From contig JABXIM010000208.1 of the NCBI GenBank assembly GCA_013373085.1, positions 1 to 33,472 of the forward strand: a DNA stretch of 33,472 nucleotides. Direction: 5' to 3'. Below are positions 8,795-18,883 of this stretch, piece by piece (positions within the stretch are counted from its first letter, which is position 1; every line of letters starts with the position of its first letter). The stretch comes from Oceanospirillaceae bacterium. Lineage in GTDB: Bacteria; Pseudomonadota; Gammaproteobacteria; Pseudomonadales; Balneatricaceae. The notes below the pieces were generated by a model that saw nothing but the letters and a program-made list of their open reading frames with translations, ran no database searches and was not told where the DNA came from. The position numbers were made by a program, and so were the translations under genes.

Positions 8795-8878
8795 CATCTG
8801 GGCGTTTCCGGACTCACGGAAGTCATCCGGGACTTGCTCACCGGCTCCTCGACAGTAGTTCCTGATTTTGCCGCGTGG

Positions 8879-8887
8879 TGATATATT
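8879..8887 (+). promoter_or_regulatory. Extended -10 promoter for the mla operon
   Basis: TGATATATT matches the extended -10 consensus TGnTATAAT with one mismatch in the hexamer. The -35 region (TTCCTG, 17 bases upstream) is poor, as is common for extended -10 promoters. Transcription would start near 8894, about 60 bases before the mlaF start, with a 13-base palindrome (ACCTCC-C-GGAGGT, about 8902-8914) near the start of the leader. Confidence 0.45.
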
Positions 8888-8954
8888 GGCGCCTTTTCGA
8901 CCTCCCGGAGGTAGCGGGACGGCGGATACAAGGCTGGGCCGCCGATTTCAGTGT

Positions 8955-9764
8955 ATGGACATGTTTGACGACATCATCATCAATATCCGCAAACTCAACT
9001 TTTCCCGTGGCGATCGCGCCATTTTCCGTGGCCTGGATATCCGTATTCCGCGCGGTAAAGTGACGGCCATCATGGGCCCCTCCGGCACCGGTAAAACCAC
9101 CCTGCTGAAACTGATCGGTGGCCAGCTGTTGCCCGACAGCGGTCGTATCGAGCTGGACGGAGCCAATATTCCCACACTGTCGCGCAGGGATCTGTTCGAA
9201 GTGCGGGCGCGACTCGGCATGCTGTTTCAGAGCGGTGCACTGTTCACCGACATGAGCGTGTTCGAGAACGTCGCCTTTCCGCTGCGGGTCCACACCGACC
9301 TGCCTGAGGACATGATCCGCGATATCGTGCTGATGAAACTGCAGGCCGTGGGGCTGCGTGGCGCTCGGGAGCTGATGCCGAGCGAGCTTTCCGGCGGCAT
9401 GGCGCGACGGGTGGCACTGGCGCGGGCGATCGCGCTGGATCCCCATCTGGTGATGTATGACGAGCCCTTTACCGGACAGGACCCGATCGCGATGGGCGTG
9501 CTGGTGAATCTGATCCGACGTCTCAACCAGGCGCTGGGTCATACCAGCATCATCGTTTCACATGACATTAAGGAAACTCTTGGTATTGCTGATTACGTAT
9601 ACCTGGTTTCCGACGGTTCGGTGATTGCCCACGGCACGCCAAAGGAGCTGGCGCAGGTCGAATCGGAGCAGGTCCGCCAGTTCATGCAGGGGCTGCCCGA
9701 CGGGCCCGTACCGTTCCACTATCCGGCCGGCGAGTACCGTGCCGAATTGATGAAAGGGGTGTAA
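8955..9764 (+). CDS. mlaF: Phospholipid ABC transporter ATPase MlaF
   Basis: MlaF powers the MlaFEDB inner-membrane complex that maintains outer-membrane lipid asymmetry. With the ATG at 8955 it has 269 residues, the same length as E. coli MlaF. Walker A is GPSGTGKTT (41-49), the signature is LSGGMARRVALARA (145-158) and Walker B is LVMYDEPFTGQD. A second ATG lies two codons later; neither has a clear ribosome-binding site. An upstream extension to 8868 would cover the predicted promoter and is rejected. It is the first gene of a compact mlaFEDCB operon. Confidence 0.95.
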   Translation: MDMFDDIIINIRKLNFSRGDRAIFRGLDIRIPRGKVTAIMGPSGTGKTTLLKLIGGQLLPDSGRIELDGANIPTLSRRDLFEVRARLGMLFQSGALFTDMSVFENVAFPLRVHTDLPEDMIRDIVLMKLQAVGLRGARELMPSELSGGMARRVALARAIALDPHLVMYDEPFTGQDPIAMGVLVNLIRRLNQALGHTSIIVSHDIKETLGIADYVYLVSDGSVIAHGTPKELAQVESEQVRQFMQGLPDGPVPFHYPAGEYRAELMKGV

Positions 9765-9767
9765 CCG

Positions 9768-10550
9768 ATGCTGGACCAGATTCAGGCGCTGGGCCGCTAC
9801 GGCCTGACGCGGCTGGGCGCAGTCGGTCGCTCCGGCATGCTGCTGGCGCATGTGCTGGTGGCGCGTCCGCAACCGTTGAAAATGTTTCCGCTGCTGCTCA
9901 AGCAGATCTACTTCGTCGGAGTACTGTCGCTGGTGATCATCCTGGTATCCGGGATGTTCATCGGTATGGTGCTTGGGCTGCAGGGCTATACCATCCTGGT
10001 GGACTACGGCTCGGAGCAGGCGGTTGGCCAGATGGTGGCGTTGAGCCTCGTGCGAGAGCTCGCGCCGGTGGTGGCTGCGCTGCTTTTCGCCGGCCGCGCA
10101 GGATCCGCGCTGACTGCCGAGATCGGCCTGATGAAGGCCACCGAGCAGCTGTCCAGCCTGGAGATGATCGGTGTGGATCCGTACCGCCAGATCATCGCGC
10201 CGCGCTTCTGGGCGGGCTTTATCTGTATGCCGATACTGTCGGCGATCTTCGCTATCGTCGGCGTCTGGGGCGGAGCCCTGGTCAGCGTCGACTGGCTGGG
10301 TATCTATGAAGGCTCTTTCTGGGCCAACATGCAGCATTCCGTGGATTTCTACGAGGATATTCTCAATGGACTGATCAAGGCGGTCGCCTTCGGTTTCGTC
10401 GTGACCTGGATCGCCGTGTTTCAGGGCTACGACTGTGTACCGACCTCGGAGGGGATCAGTCAGGCCACCACCCGCACCGTTGTATATGCGTCGCTGTGGG
10501 TGCTAGGGCTCGACTTTATTCTCACTGCCTTGATGTTTGGAGACTTGTAA
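9768..10550 (+). CDS. mlaE: Phospholipid ABC transporter permease MlaE
   Basis: MlaE is the membrane-spanning permease of the Mla complex (MlaE/YrbE family). The 260-residue product has the conserved cytoplasmic-helix region [28 protein letters not shown] and the [15 protein letters not shown] coupling segment, with about five to six membrane helices. It starts three bases after the mlaF stop, and its own stop abuts the mlaD ATG, so all are translated from one message. Confidence 0.96.
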   Translation: MLDQIQALGRYGLTRLGAVGRSGMLLAHVLVARPQPLKMFPLLLKQIYFVGVLSLVIILVSGMFIGMVLGLQGYTILVDYGSEQAVGQMVALSLVRELAPVVAALLFAGRAGSALTAEIGLMKATEQLSSLEMIGVDPYRQIIAPRFWAGFICMPILSAIFAIVGVWGGALVSVDWLGIYEGSFWANMQHSVDFYEDILNGLIKAVAFGFVVTWIAVFQGYDCVPTSEGISQATTRTVVYASLWVLGLDFILTALMFGDL

Positions 10551-11009
10551 ATGCGTACAAGGGTTATGGAGATCAGCGTCGGTGCGTTCATGCTGGCGGG
10601 GATCCTGGCGCTTATTCTGTTGGCGCTGAACGTCAGTGGACTGACGGTGTCGGATAGTAGCGGCAGCTACCGGGTCACGGCCCGGTTTGAGAATATCGGC
10701 GGTCTTGCGCCGCGTGCCAAGGTCACTCTTTCGGGTGTGCAGATCGGTCAGGTTCGCTCTATTGGTATCGATGAGCGCATGTTGATGGCGGTGGTTGAAA
10801 TGGACATCAACGGTTCGGCCGATTATCTCAGTAGCGACAGTTCGGCACAGATCCTGACCGCCGGGCTGCTCGGTGAACAGTACATCGGTATTATCCCGGG
10901 CGCCGACGACGAAATGCTCAAGGATGGGGACGCCATCGAGAACACCCAGTCGGCGCTGGTGTTGGAAAATTTAGTCAGTAAATTTCTGTTCAACAAAGTC
11001 ACGGAGTGA
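10551..11009 (+). CDS. mlaD: MCE-domain lipid-binding protein MlaD
   Basis: MlaD forms a periplasmic hexameric ring, anchored by one N-terminal helix, through which phospholipid passes between MlaC and MlaFE. The 152-residue protein has the anchor (about residues 9-31, ISVGAFMLAGILALILLAL) and a single MCE domain (about 38-115, with GGLAPRAKVTLSGVQIGQV and AGLLGEQYIGIIPG). The short C-terminal part is predicted helical. The ATG directly follows the mlaE stop. It is shorter than E. coli MlaD (183), mainly at the C-terminus. Confidence 0.95.
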   Translation: MRTRVMEISVGAFMLAGILALILLALNVSGLTVSDSSGSYRVTARFENIGGLAPRAKVTLSGVQIGQVRSIGIDERMLMAVVEMDINGSADYLSSDSSAQILTAGLLGEQYIGIIPGADDEMLKDGDAIENTQSALVLENLVSKFLFNKVTE

Positions 11010-11017
11010 GGTGTGCA

Positions 11018-11656
11018 ATGAAACAATGGCTGCTGAGTTTTGCGCTGATCGGGGCCCTGCTGGCGCCGCTGGTGCAGGCCGACCCCCACTGGGATGCGGC
11101 CAGCCAGGTGGTTGAAAAGGTAACCTCCGACATGGTCGAGCTGCTGAAGGATGGCATTGACGTCAATGACGATGCCGCGCTGCAAGTCTCGATGGATACA
11201 GTCGAGGAGACCGTGGGGACGGTGATCGACTTCCCCTACATCGCCCAGCGTGTGATGGGCAAGTATTACCGCCGTGCCACCGACGAGGAGCGCGCGCGCT
11301 TCGCCGAAGTCTTCCACCATACCATGGTCAAGACCTACACCAAGGCGATCGCCGGTTTCGAGATCAACCGTGTCGAGGTGGTGGCGCCGACGGCGGACAG
11401 CCCGGAACCGGACAAGCAGGTCGTGACGCTGGACGTTTACTCAGGGGCCGGTACAAAGTACACCCTGGTCAACTACATGCTCGAGCGGGATGGGCAGTGG
11501 CAGCTGGTCAATGTCGTGGTTGACGGCATCAACCTGCGTCTGACCTTCACCACTCAGTTCGCCGATCTTGCCGAGCGCAGCAACGGTAATATTTCCGCAG
11601 CGATCGACAGCTGGCAGAGCCAGGTCGAGGCCCGGGTGGCGGCCAAGGGGGTCTGA
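11018..11656 (+). CDS. mlaC: Periplasmic phospholipid shuttle protein MlaC
   Basis: MlaC carries phospholipid between the outer-membrane MlaA complex and MlaD. I use the ATG at 11018 (212 residues): GAGG lies six bases upstream and a signal peptide follows at once (MKQWLLSFALIGALLAPLVQA, likely cleaved before DPHW). The mature protein shows the family segments VIDFPYIAQRVMGKYYRRAT and LVNVVVDGINLRLTFTTQF. An in-frame GTG four codons upstream overlaps the mlaD stop and is less likely. mlaA is not in the window. Confidence 0.95.
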   Translation: MKQWLLSFALIGALLAPLVQADPHWDAASQVVEKVTSDMVELLKDGIDVNDDAALQVSMDTVEETVGTVIDFPYIAQRVMGKYYRRATDEERARFAEVFHHTMVKTYTKAIAGFEINRVEVVAPTADSPEPDKQVVTLDVYSGAGTKYTLVNYMLERDGQWQLVNVVVDGINLRLTFTTQFADLAERSNGNISAAIDSWQSQVEARVAAKGV

Positions 11657-11952
11657 TGGAGGCTTCGGTCGAACTCCGCGAGCCGGACGGGATCTCTCTC
11701 AGAGGCGACCTGCGCTACGCCACCGTGACATCGATTCGCGAACGCATGGAGCAGTTGATCGCCACTGGCAGCCGCCGTTGCGTTGTCGATTTCACCGGCG
11801 TAAAAAGCGTCGACAGTTCCGCGCTGTCACTGTGGCTTTGCTGCCAGCGCGAGGCGGAGCGGCAGGATGTCACCCTCGTGGCACGACAGGTGCCCGATGA
11901 CCTGATGTCCATCGCCAGGCTGGTCGGCCTGGAATCCATATTCAGCGCCTGA
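11656..11952 (+). CDS. mlaB: STAS-domain protein MlaB
   Basis: MlaB is a small cytoplasmic STAS-domain subunit that binds MlaF and is needed for assembly and activity of the transporter. The 98-residue protein is one STAS domain, with the conserved loop GVKSVDSSALSLWL (about 49-62; Ser54/Ser55 lie where MlaB and anti-sigma antagonists carry the key hydroxyl residue). Its ATG overlaps the mlaC stop by one base (TGATG). It ends the mla operon proper. Confidence 0.9.
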   Translation: MEASVELREPDGISLRGDLRYATVTSIRERMEQLIATGSRRCVVDFTGVKSVDSSALSLWLCCQREAERQDVTLVARQVPDDLMSIARLVGLESIFSA

Positions 11953-12162
11953 AGCGCCCACTCAGTATCGCGTCGGCGGCCGGCTACCGGCAGGCATCCA
12001 AAGTCCTGTCTGCGGCCGTCCCGGCGTCGCCTTTTCGGGCGCATTCCGCTATCATTCGGCGCCTGTTCCGTAAAAGATTACCCGGGCGCGCGCCGAGTCC
12101 CGCGTGCCCCGTCGGCCGCCGGGTCACAGGTGCCCGGCAGTGAAACGTATTTGGAGAGCGGC

Positions 12163-12405
12163 ATGCAAGCTGAAGAAGTCAAACAGATAATCGAATCCCA
12201 GATCGACGGCTGCACCGTCTACCCCGCCGGTGAAGGCTGCGACTTCCAGGTGACCGTCGTTGGCGACGTGTTTGCCGGACTGACCCCGGTGAAAAAGCAG
12301 CAGCTGGTGTATCAGTGTCTGCAGCAGCACATCGCCGACGGCACCATTCATGCGCTGACCATCAAGACCTATACCCCGGAGCAGTGGCAATCGCTCCAGG
12401 GCTGA
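12163..12405 (+). CDS. ibaG: BolA-family iron-sulfur/acid-stress protein IbaG
   Basis: IbaG is a BolA-like protein that binds a [2Fe-2S] cluster with monothiol glutaredoxin and affects acid resistance and envelope integrity. The ATG at 12163 gives 80 residues with GGAG upstream; an in-frame GTG 11 codons earlier has no support. The protein shows the BolA pattern, including GLTPVKKQQLVYQCL and His63 in DGTIHALTIKTYTPEQW, matching the cluster-ligand histidine of E. coli IbaG. It lies between mlaB and murA, as in E. coli and Pseudomonas. A weak -10-like TATCAT sits at 12050-12055. Confidence 0.94.
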   Translation: MQAEEVKQIIESQIDGCTVYPAGEGCDFQVTVVGDVFAGLTPVKKQQLVYQCLQQHIADGTIHALTIKTYTPEQWQSLQG

Positions 12406-12418
12406 TTAGACCCGCTGA

Positions 12419-13741
<1,323 letters not shown>

Positions 13742-13832
13742 CGCCGTGACACCGGCGCTCCTGGAGTCTTGCTGCATTGCAGGGGACTCGCGCCGGCCTC
13801 CGGCCAATGGCCATGCATCCGTACATCGCGCT

Positions 13833-13861
13833 ATTAACCCGGCCTTCGATGCCGGGTTAAT
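13833..13861. terminator. Perfect 11-bp hairpin between murA and hisG
   Basis: ATTAACCCGGC (13833-13843) and GCCGGGTTAAT (13851-13861) flank a CTTCGAT loop. The AT-rich outer part gives a short U-rich 3' side but no long T-run. It probably terminates or attenuates transcription after murA, separating it from hisGD; the symmetric sequence would work on both strands. Confidence 0.5.
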
Positions 13862-13891
13862 ATTCACGAAACTTCCGGGCCTGGAATTGTT

Positions 13892-14536
13892 ATGACACAA
13901 CCGCTGACCATCGCGCTCTCGAAGGGGCGTATCCTGAAAGAGACGCTGCCACTGCTGGAGGCGGCCGGCATAGTACCGGCCGAAGATATCTTCAGCAGCC
14001 GCAAGCTCATTTTCGACACCAACCAGGAGCATGTGAAGCTGGTGGTGATCCGTGCCACCGACGTGCCGACCTACGTCGAGTACGGCGGCGCCGACATGGG
14101 CGTGGCCGGCAAGGACGTGCTGATGGAACATGGCGGCGAGGGGCTGTACGAACCCCTGGACCTGGAAATCTCGCGCTGCAAGCTGATGACGGCCGGGATG
14201 GTCGGTGCGGGTCCGGTGACCGGCCGCATGCGCATCGCCACCAAGTTCGTCAATATCACCAAGGAATACTTCGCCCGTCAGGGAGTACAGGTCGACATCA
14301 TCAAGCTCTACGGCGCCATGGAACTGGCACCGATCATGAAGCTGGCCGACCAGATCGTCGATATCGTCGATACCGGGAACACCCTGAGGGCCAACGGCCT
14401 GGAACCGCTGGAGCTGATCGCGCCGATCAGCTCGCGACTGGTGGTCGGACAGGCCTCTATGAAGATGAAATACGATCAGATCCAGCCGATCGTCGACGGC
14501 ATGGCAAAAGCCGTCGCGGCGCGCCGCGGAGGTTGA
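13892..14536 (+). CDS. hisG: ATP phosphoribosyltransferase catalytic subunit HisG, short form
   Basis: HisG condenses ATP with PRPP in the first step of histidine synthesis. At 214 residues this is the short form (HisGS), which lacks the C-terminal regulatory domain and works with HisZ. Conserved parts are the opening [34 protein letters not shown], and the PRPP-binding region [20 protein letters not shown]. hisZ is not in the window. It starts 30 bases after the hairpin that follows murA, and hisD begins one base after its stop. Confidence 0.96.
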   Translation: MTQPLTIALSKGRILKETLPLLEAAGIVPAEDIFSSRKLIFDTNQEHVKLVVIRATDVPTYVEYGGADMGVAGKDVLMEHGGEGLYEPLDLEISRCKLMTAGMVGAGPVTGRMRIATKFVNITKEYFARQGVQVDIIKLYGAMELAPIMKLADQIVDIVDTGNTLRANGLEPLELIAPISSRLVVGQASMKMKYDQIQPIVDGMAKAVAARRGG

Positions 14537-14537
14537 A

Positions 14538-15848
14538 ATGTCGGAACTGAAGATTCAAAGGCTCGATGCGAGCCAGCAAGATTTTGAACAGGCGCTCGAC
14601 CGCCTGCTGGCCTGGGAAAGCGTGTCGGACGCCAAGGTCAACGCCATCGTCGATGAGATACTCGAGAGGGTACGTACCGAAGGGGATGCCGCAGTCGTCG
14701 AGTACAGCAACCGTTTCGACCGGCTCAGCGTGTCCTCGATGGCGGAGCTGGAGCTCAGCCATGAGCGCCTGCAGCAGTCGCTGGAGAATCTGCCTGCGGT
14801 GCAGCGTAATGCGCTGGAAGAGGCCGCCGAGCGGGTCAAACGCTACCACGAACGCCAGAAAGGCGAATCCTGGAGCTATACCGAAGCGGACGGTACTTTG
14901 CTCGGTCAGCAGGTGACGCCGATGGACCGGGTCGGTATCTACGTGCCCGGCGGCAAGGCGGCGTATCCGTCGTCGGTACTGATGAATGCGATGCCGGCGC
15001 GCGTCGCCGGTGTCGGCGAAATCATCATGGTGGTGCCTACGCCAGGCGGCGAGCTCAACGAGCTGGTACTGGCGGCCGCGGCCCTGGCCGGAGTCGATCG
15101 CGTGTTCTGCATCGGCGGCGCCCAGGCAGTGGCGGCGCTGGCGTACGGCACCGATACGGTGCCCCGTGTCGACAAGATCGTCGGTCCCGGCAATATTTTC
15201 GTCGCCACGGCGAAGCGGGCGGTGTTCGGTCAGGTCGGTATCGACATGATTGCAGGCCCGTCGGAAATTCTGGTGGTATGCGACGGCAAAACCGATCCCG
15301 ACTGGGTGGCGATGGATCTGTTCTCCCAGGCCGAGCACGACGAGGACGCCCAGTCTATCCTGGTTTGCCCTGACGCCGGGTACCTCGATCGCGTGGAGCA
15401 GAGCATATTGCGCCTGCTGCCGACCATGGAGCGCCGCGAAATCATCGAAATCTCGCTGCGTAACCGCGCTGCGCTGATCACGGTCAGGGACCTTGATCAG
15501 GCCGCGGAGGTATCCAACCGTATCGCGCCGGAGCACCTGGAACTGTCGGTAGAGGATCCCCAGGCGCTGTTGCCGCAGATCCGTCACGCCGGTGCCATCT
15601 TCATGGGGCGTTACACCGCCGAGGCACTGGGTGACTACTGCGCAGGCCCGAACCACGTGCTGCCGACCTCCGGCACCGCACGTTTCTCATCGCCGCTGGG
15701 GGTCTACGACTTCCAGAAGCGTTCCTCGCTGATCAACTTTTCCGCCGACGGCGCTTCGGTGCTGGGCCAGGTCGCTTCAGTACTGGCCCGTGGTGAAGGG
15801 CTCACGGCCCACGCCCGCTCTGCCGAGTACCGCATCAAAGAGGACTGA
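14538..15848 (+). CDS. hisD: Histidinol dehydrogenase HisD
   Basis: HisD oxidises L-histidinol to L-histidine with two NAD+, the last two steps of histidine synthesis. The 436-residue protein has all expected residues: zinc ligands Gln264 and His267 ([11 protein letters not shown]), Asp366 (GDYCAGPNH) and His425, plus the catalytic pair Glu332/His333 (APEHLEL). GGAGG from the end of hisG serves as ribosome-binding site. In Pseudomonas hisC follows; here the next gene is the protease on the opposite strand, so the local his cluster is only hisG-hisD. Confidence 0.97.
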   Translation: MSELKIQRLDASQQDFEQALDRLLAWESVSDAKVNAIVDEILERVRTEGDAAVVEYSNRFDRLSVSSMAELELSHERLQQSLENLPAVQRNALEEAAERVKRYHERQKGESWSYTEADGTLLGQQVTPMDRVGIYVPGGKAAYPSSVLMNAMPARVAGVGEIIMVVPTPGGELNELVLAAAALAGVDRVFCIGGAQAVAALAYGTDTVPRVDKIVGPGNIFVATAKRAVFGQVGIDMIAGPSEILVVCDGKTDPDWVAMDLFSQAEHDEDAQSILVCPDAGYLDRVEQSILRLLPTMERREIIEISLRNRAALITVRDLDQAAEVSNRIAPEHLELSVEDPQALLPQIRHAGAIFMGRYTAEALGDYCAGPNHVLPTSGTARFSSPLGVYDFQKRSSLINFSADGASVLGQVASVLARGEGLTAHARSAEYRIKED

Positions 15849-15933
15849 TCGGCGCGGGCGGCGCTTGGCGCCTCCCAGGCGGCTATCGGTCGTGGATGAA
15901 GCTGGCACCCGAGGTGCCGGTTTCATCCGTCCC

Positions 15934-17094
<1,161 letters not shown>

Positions 17095-17129
17095 GGGGGA
17101 TCCGAGTGATTGTCTCGACAAATCATGCA

Positions 17130-17159
17130 ATTATACGGCGAGTAAACGACGATTGTGAA
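17130..17159 (-). promoter_or_regulatory. Near-consensus sigma-70 promoter for the DegS/AlgW gene
   Basis: TTCACA (17154-17159, 5/6 match to -35), an 18-base spacer and a perfect TATAAT (17130-17135) read on the minus strand. The predicted start point near 17123 lies downstream of one in-frame ATG and about 29 bases before the chosen start codon, which settles the gene start. Confidence 0.7.
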
Positions 17160-17231
17160 TTGTGTGGGCCCAAGACCTGGCGGATGGGTGCACTCAGGGA
17201 TGTTTTCGACCGGTACAGAGGTTTTTAGCGT

Positions 17232-17993
17232 ATGTCGATCGAGCTCAACCAGCTGGTGCGTTACAGCGACGAGCTGCTGCAAAGCGGACAGATAACCGAT
17301 TACTGCCCCAACGGGCTTCAGGTGGAGGGGCGCCCCCTGGTGCGGCGGATACTCTGTGGTGTCACCGCCTGCCAGGCGCTACTGGATGAGGCCGTGGCCT
17401 GGGAGGCCGACCTGGTTCTGGTGCATCACGGCTATTTCTGGAAAGGCGAGGACAGCCGTATCCGTGGCATCAAGAAGCGCCGCCTGGCGACGCTGCTGCA
17501 GCATGACATCAGTCTGCTGGCATACCACCTGCCGCTGGATGTGCACCCGGAGCTCGGTAACAACGTGCAACTGGCCAAGCGCCTGGGACTGACCATCGAG
17601 GGACCGCTGGAGCCCGGCAATCCGCGCTCGGTCGGCTTGGTCGGCCGCCTGGCGCAACCCGAATCGCTGGCACAGTTCGGCGAGCGGGTGGCACAGGCGC
17701 TGGATCGCCAGCCGCAGAACATCGAGGGCGGCGGCCAACCGGTCGAACGGCTGGCCTGGTGCACCGGGGCGGCGCAGGGTTATATCGAGCAGGCGGTGAT
17801 GCAGGGTGTCGATGCATATCTGTCCGGTGAAATTTCCGAGCCGACAGTGCACAGCGCGCGGGAAAACGGTATTCACTACGTTGCCGCCGGGCACCACGCC
17901 ACCGAACGCTATGGCGTGCAGGCGCTGGCCGAGCACCTGGCCGAACGGTTCGATCTGGAATGGCGTTTCGTCGATGTCGACAATCCGGTGTGA
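17232..17993 (+). CDS. Nif3/YbgI-like dinuclear metal-binding protein (DUF34)
   Basis: This family of toroidal dinuclear-metal proteins includes E. coli YbgI. Biochemical roles proposed include GTP cyclohydrolase I type 2-like activity and metal/cofactor handling; the function here is not established. The 253-residue protein keeps the metal ligands seen in YbgI: His65-His66 (LVLVHHGYFWKGED), Asp103 (YHLPLDVHPELGNN), His221 and Glu225 (AAGHHATERYGVQAL). AGAGG lies upstream of the ATG. It is divergent from the protease gene, a neighbourhood common in related genera. Confidence 0.93.
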   Translation: MSIELNQLVRYSDELLQSGQITDYCPNGLQVEGRPLVRRILCGVTACQALLDEAVAWEADLVLVHHGYFWKGEDSRIRGIKKRRLATLLQHDISLLAYHLPLDVHPELGNNVQLAKRLGLTIEGPLEPGNPRSVGLVGRLAQPESLAQFGERVAQALDRQPQNIEGGGQPVERLAWCTGAAQGYIEQAVMQGVDAYLSGEISEPTVHSARENGIHYVAAGHHATERYGVQALAEHLAERFDLEWRFVDVDNPV

Positions 17994-18029
17994 GTGGCAG
18001 GCGGTGTGCGGTCATCGCCAGGCAACGAA

Positions 18030-18047
18030 CCCGGCCCTCCGGGCGAA
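18030..18047 (+). repeat. Short dispersed repeat, copy 1
   Basis: The 18 bases match 28947-28964 at 17 of 18 positions in the same orientation, and both copies are intergenic. It contains the small hairpin CCCGG-CCCT-CCGGG. With only two copies in view, a repeat family is possible but not proven. Confidence 0.35.
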
Positions 18048-18085
18048 CAGGCTGATTACGTAAGGTGTAAGGAAAGCTGATGTTG

Positions 18086-18113
18086 CCTCGCCGCGAGCGC
18101 TGTCGCGGCGAGG
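18086..18113. terminator. Perfect 11-bp hairpin between convergent nif3-like gene and zapG
   Basis: CCTCGCCGCGA (18086-18096) and TCGCGGCGAGG (18103-18113) flank a six-base loop. Its position between two converging genes suggests a bidirectional transcription barrier, although neither side has a T-run. It ends 15 bases from the zapG stop. Confidence 0.45.
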
Positions 18114-18128
18114 GAAGTGGAGTGGCGG

Positions 18129-18716
18129 TCAGCTGGCGACGGGCTCTTTTTCCGGTTCCTGCTGTTTGCGCTTCAGGGCGGCCAGATCTGCAGGGTCGCG
18201 GACCTTGTCTTCCTCGTCGGCTTTTTTCTTGTCTAAGCCATAGCGCTCGGACAGGGTGCCCTCCTCGTCTTTGGCTTTGGTGGCATAATCGCGGGGCGGT
18301 TCCGGAACCTTTTCGGCGTCGCCGTTGGGGACCACGTCGGTCATCACCGGAATCGGAGATTCCTTTTCCTGCTCGGCTTGGGCTTCCATGTCCGCGGCTT
18401 CGAGGCGTGGCTGCATTACGTCCTTCAGCGCCAGGGCCGCCGATTCGCTGGCACCCAGGCTCTGGGCGCCCTGGGCCAGGTGCTGATGCACATCGCGGTA
18501 GGCGCCGGTCAGCTGGTTGACCAGTTCGGCGGTTTTCTCGAAATGTTCCGTCACGTCCCGCTTGTATTGGCCGAGCTCCTCCCTGGCTTCGTCGAGCTGA
18601 CGGTTAAGGGCGTCGCGTTCGCTGGCGTCCGAGCCGGAGCGTCCGAGAAGGTAGCCGATCAAGCCGCCCACCGCGAGAGCAACGACACCGATGATCCATA
18701 TACTGGTCTGTTCCAC
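18129..18716 (-). CDS. zapG: Inner-membrane cell-division/envelope protein ZapG (YhcB, DUF1043)
   Basis: YhcB/ZapG is a bitopic inner-membrane protein with a cytoplasmic coiled coil, linked in E. coli to division and envelope synthesis. The start is a GTG with GAGGA six bases upstream. The 195-residue product has the typical membrane segment (IWIIGVVALAVGGLIGYLLGR, residues 6-26). A helical DUF1043 core follows (about 35-105, EREDALNRQL-like heptads and the HFEKTAELVNQLTGAYRDVHQHLAQGA region). The C-terminal 70 or so residues form a charged, probably disordered tail rich in Glu and Lys. E. coli YhcB is 132 residues, so the tail is long. Confidence 0.9.
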   Translation of the reverse strand: MEQTSIWIIGVVALAVGGLIGYLLGRSGSDASERDALNRQLDEAREELGQYKRDVTEHFEKTAELVNQLTGAYRDVHQHLAQGAQSLGASESAALALKDVMQPRLEAADMEAQAEQEKESPIPVMTDVVPNGDAEKVPEPPRDYATKAKDEEGTLSERYGLDKKKADEEDKVRDPADLAALKRKQQEPEKEPVAS

Positions 18717-18883
18717 AGTTAATCCTCACAGCTGGATTTAACAGAGTGTTCATAATAACCCGGATCGAATTGACCGGGGTAAGCGGCCGAAGCGACGACC
18801 GGCTTCGCACCAATGCCTGAGTGATAGATTAAAACAATCGATGGGCAAAGCATATGGATGCCATTCGTCATCTTAGTCCCGTC

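Larger units (their letters stand above)
8366..8954. other. Gene-free divergent spacer between kdsD and mlaF, hairpin-rich
   Basis: No convincing gene is present in these 589 bases. On the kdsD side a TACAAT (8400-8405, minus) could be a -10 box, next to a 7-bp hairpin (8409-8415/8424-8430). A 15-base palindrome lies at 8520-8534. An AT-rich block (about 8588-8675) contains TGATGA/TCATCA (8597-8602/8610-8615), which could be an operator. A GC-rich block (about 8690-8850) holds successive hairpins, the best a 14-bp stem at 8710-8741. The right end carries an extended -10 promoter facing mlaF. Confidence 0.5.

Noticed and set aside
8690..8850. RNase P RNA, 4.5S RNA or 6S RNA in the structured spacer
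   Set aside because: The conserved core sequences of these RNAs are missing.
8617..8931. A 104-codon minus-strand frame in the kdsD-mlaF spacer
   Set aside because: No recognisable domain, signal or ribosome-binding site, proline- and serine-rich composition, and it covers the hairpins and the mlaF promoter.
14457..15656. A 399-codon minus-strand open frame opposite hisD
   Set aside because: Shadow of hisD; no ribosome-binding site or recognisable domain.
17095..17130. Longer DegS/AlgW form starting at 17130
   Set aside because: That ATG overlaps the -10 box of a near-consensus promoter and would not be in the transcript.
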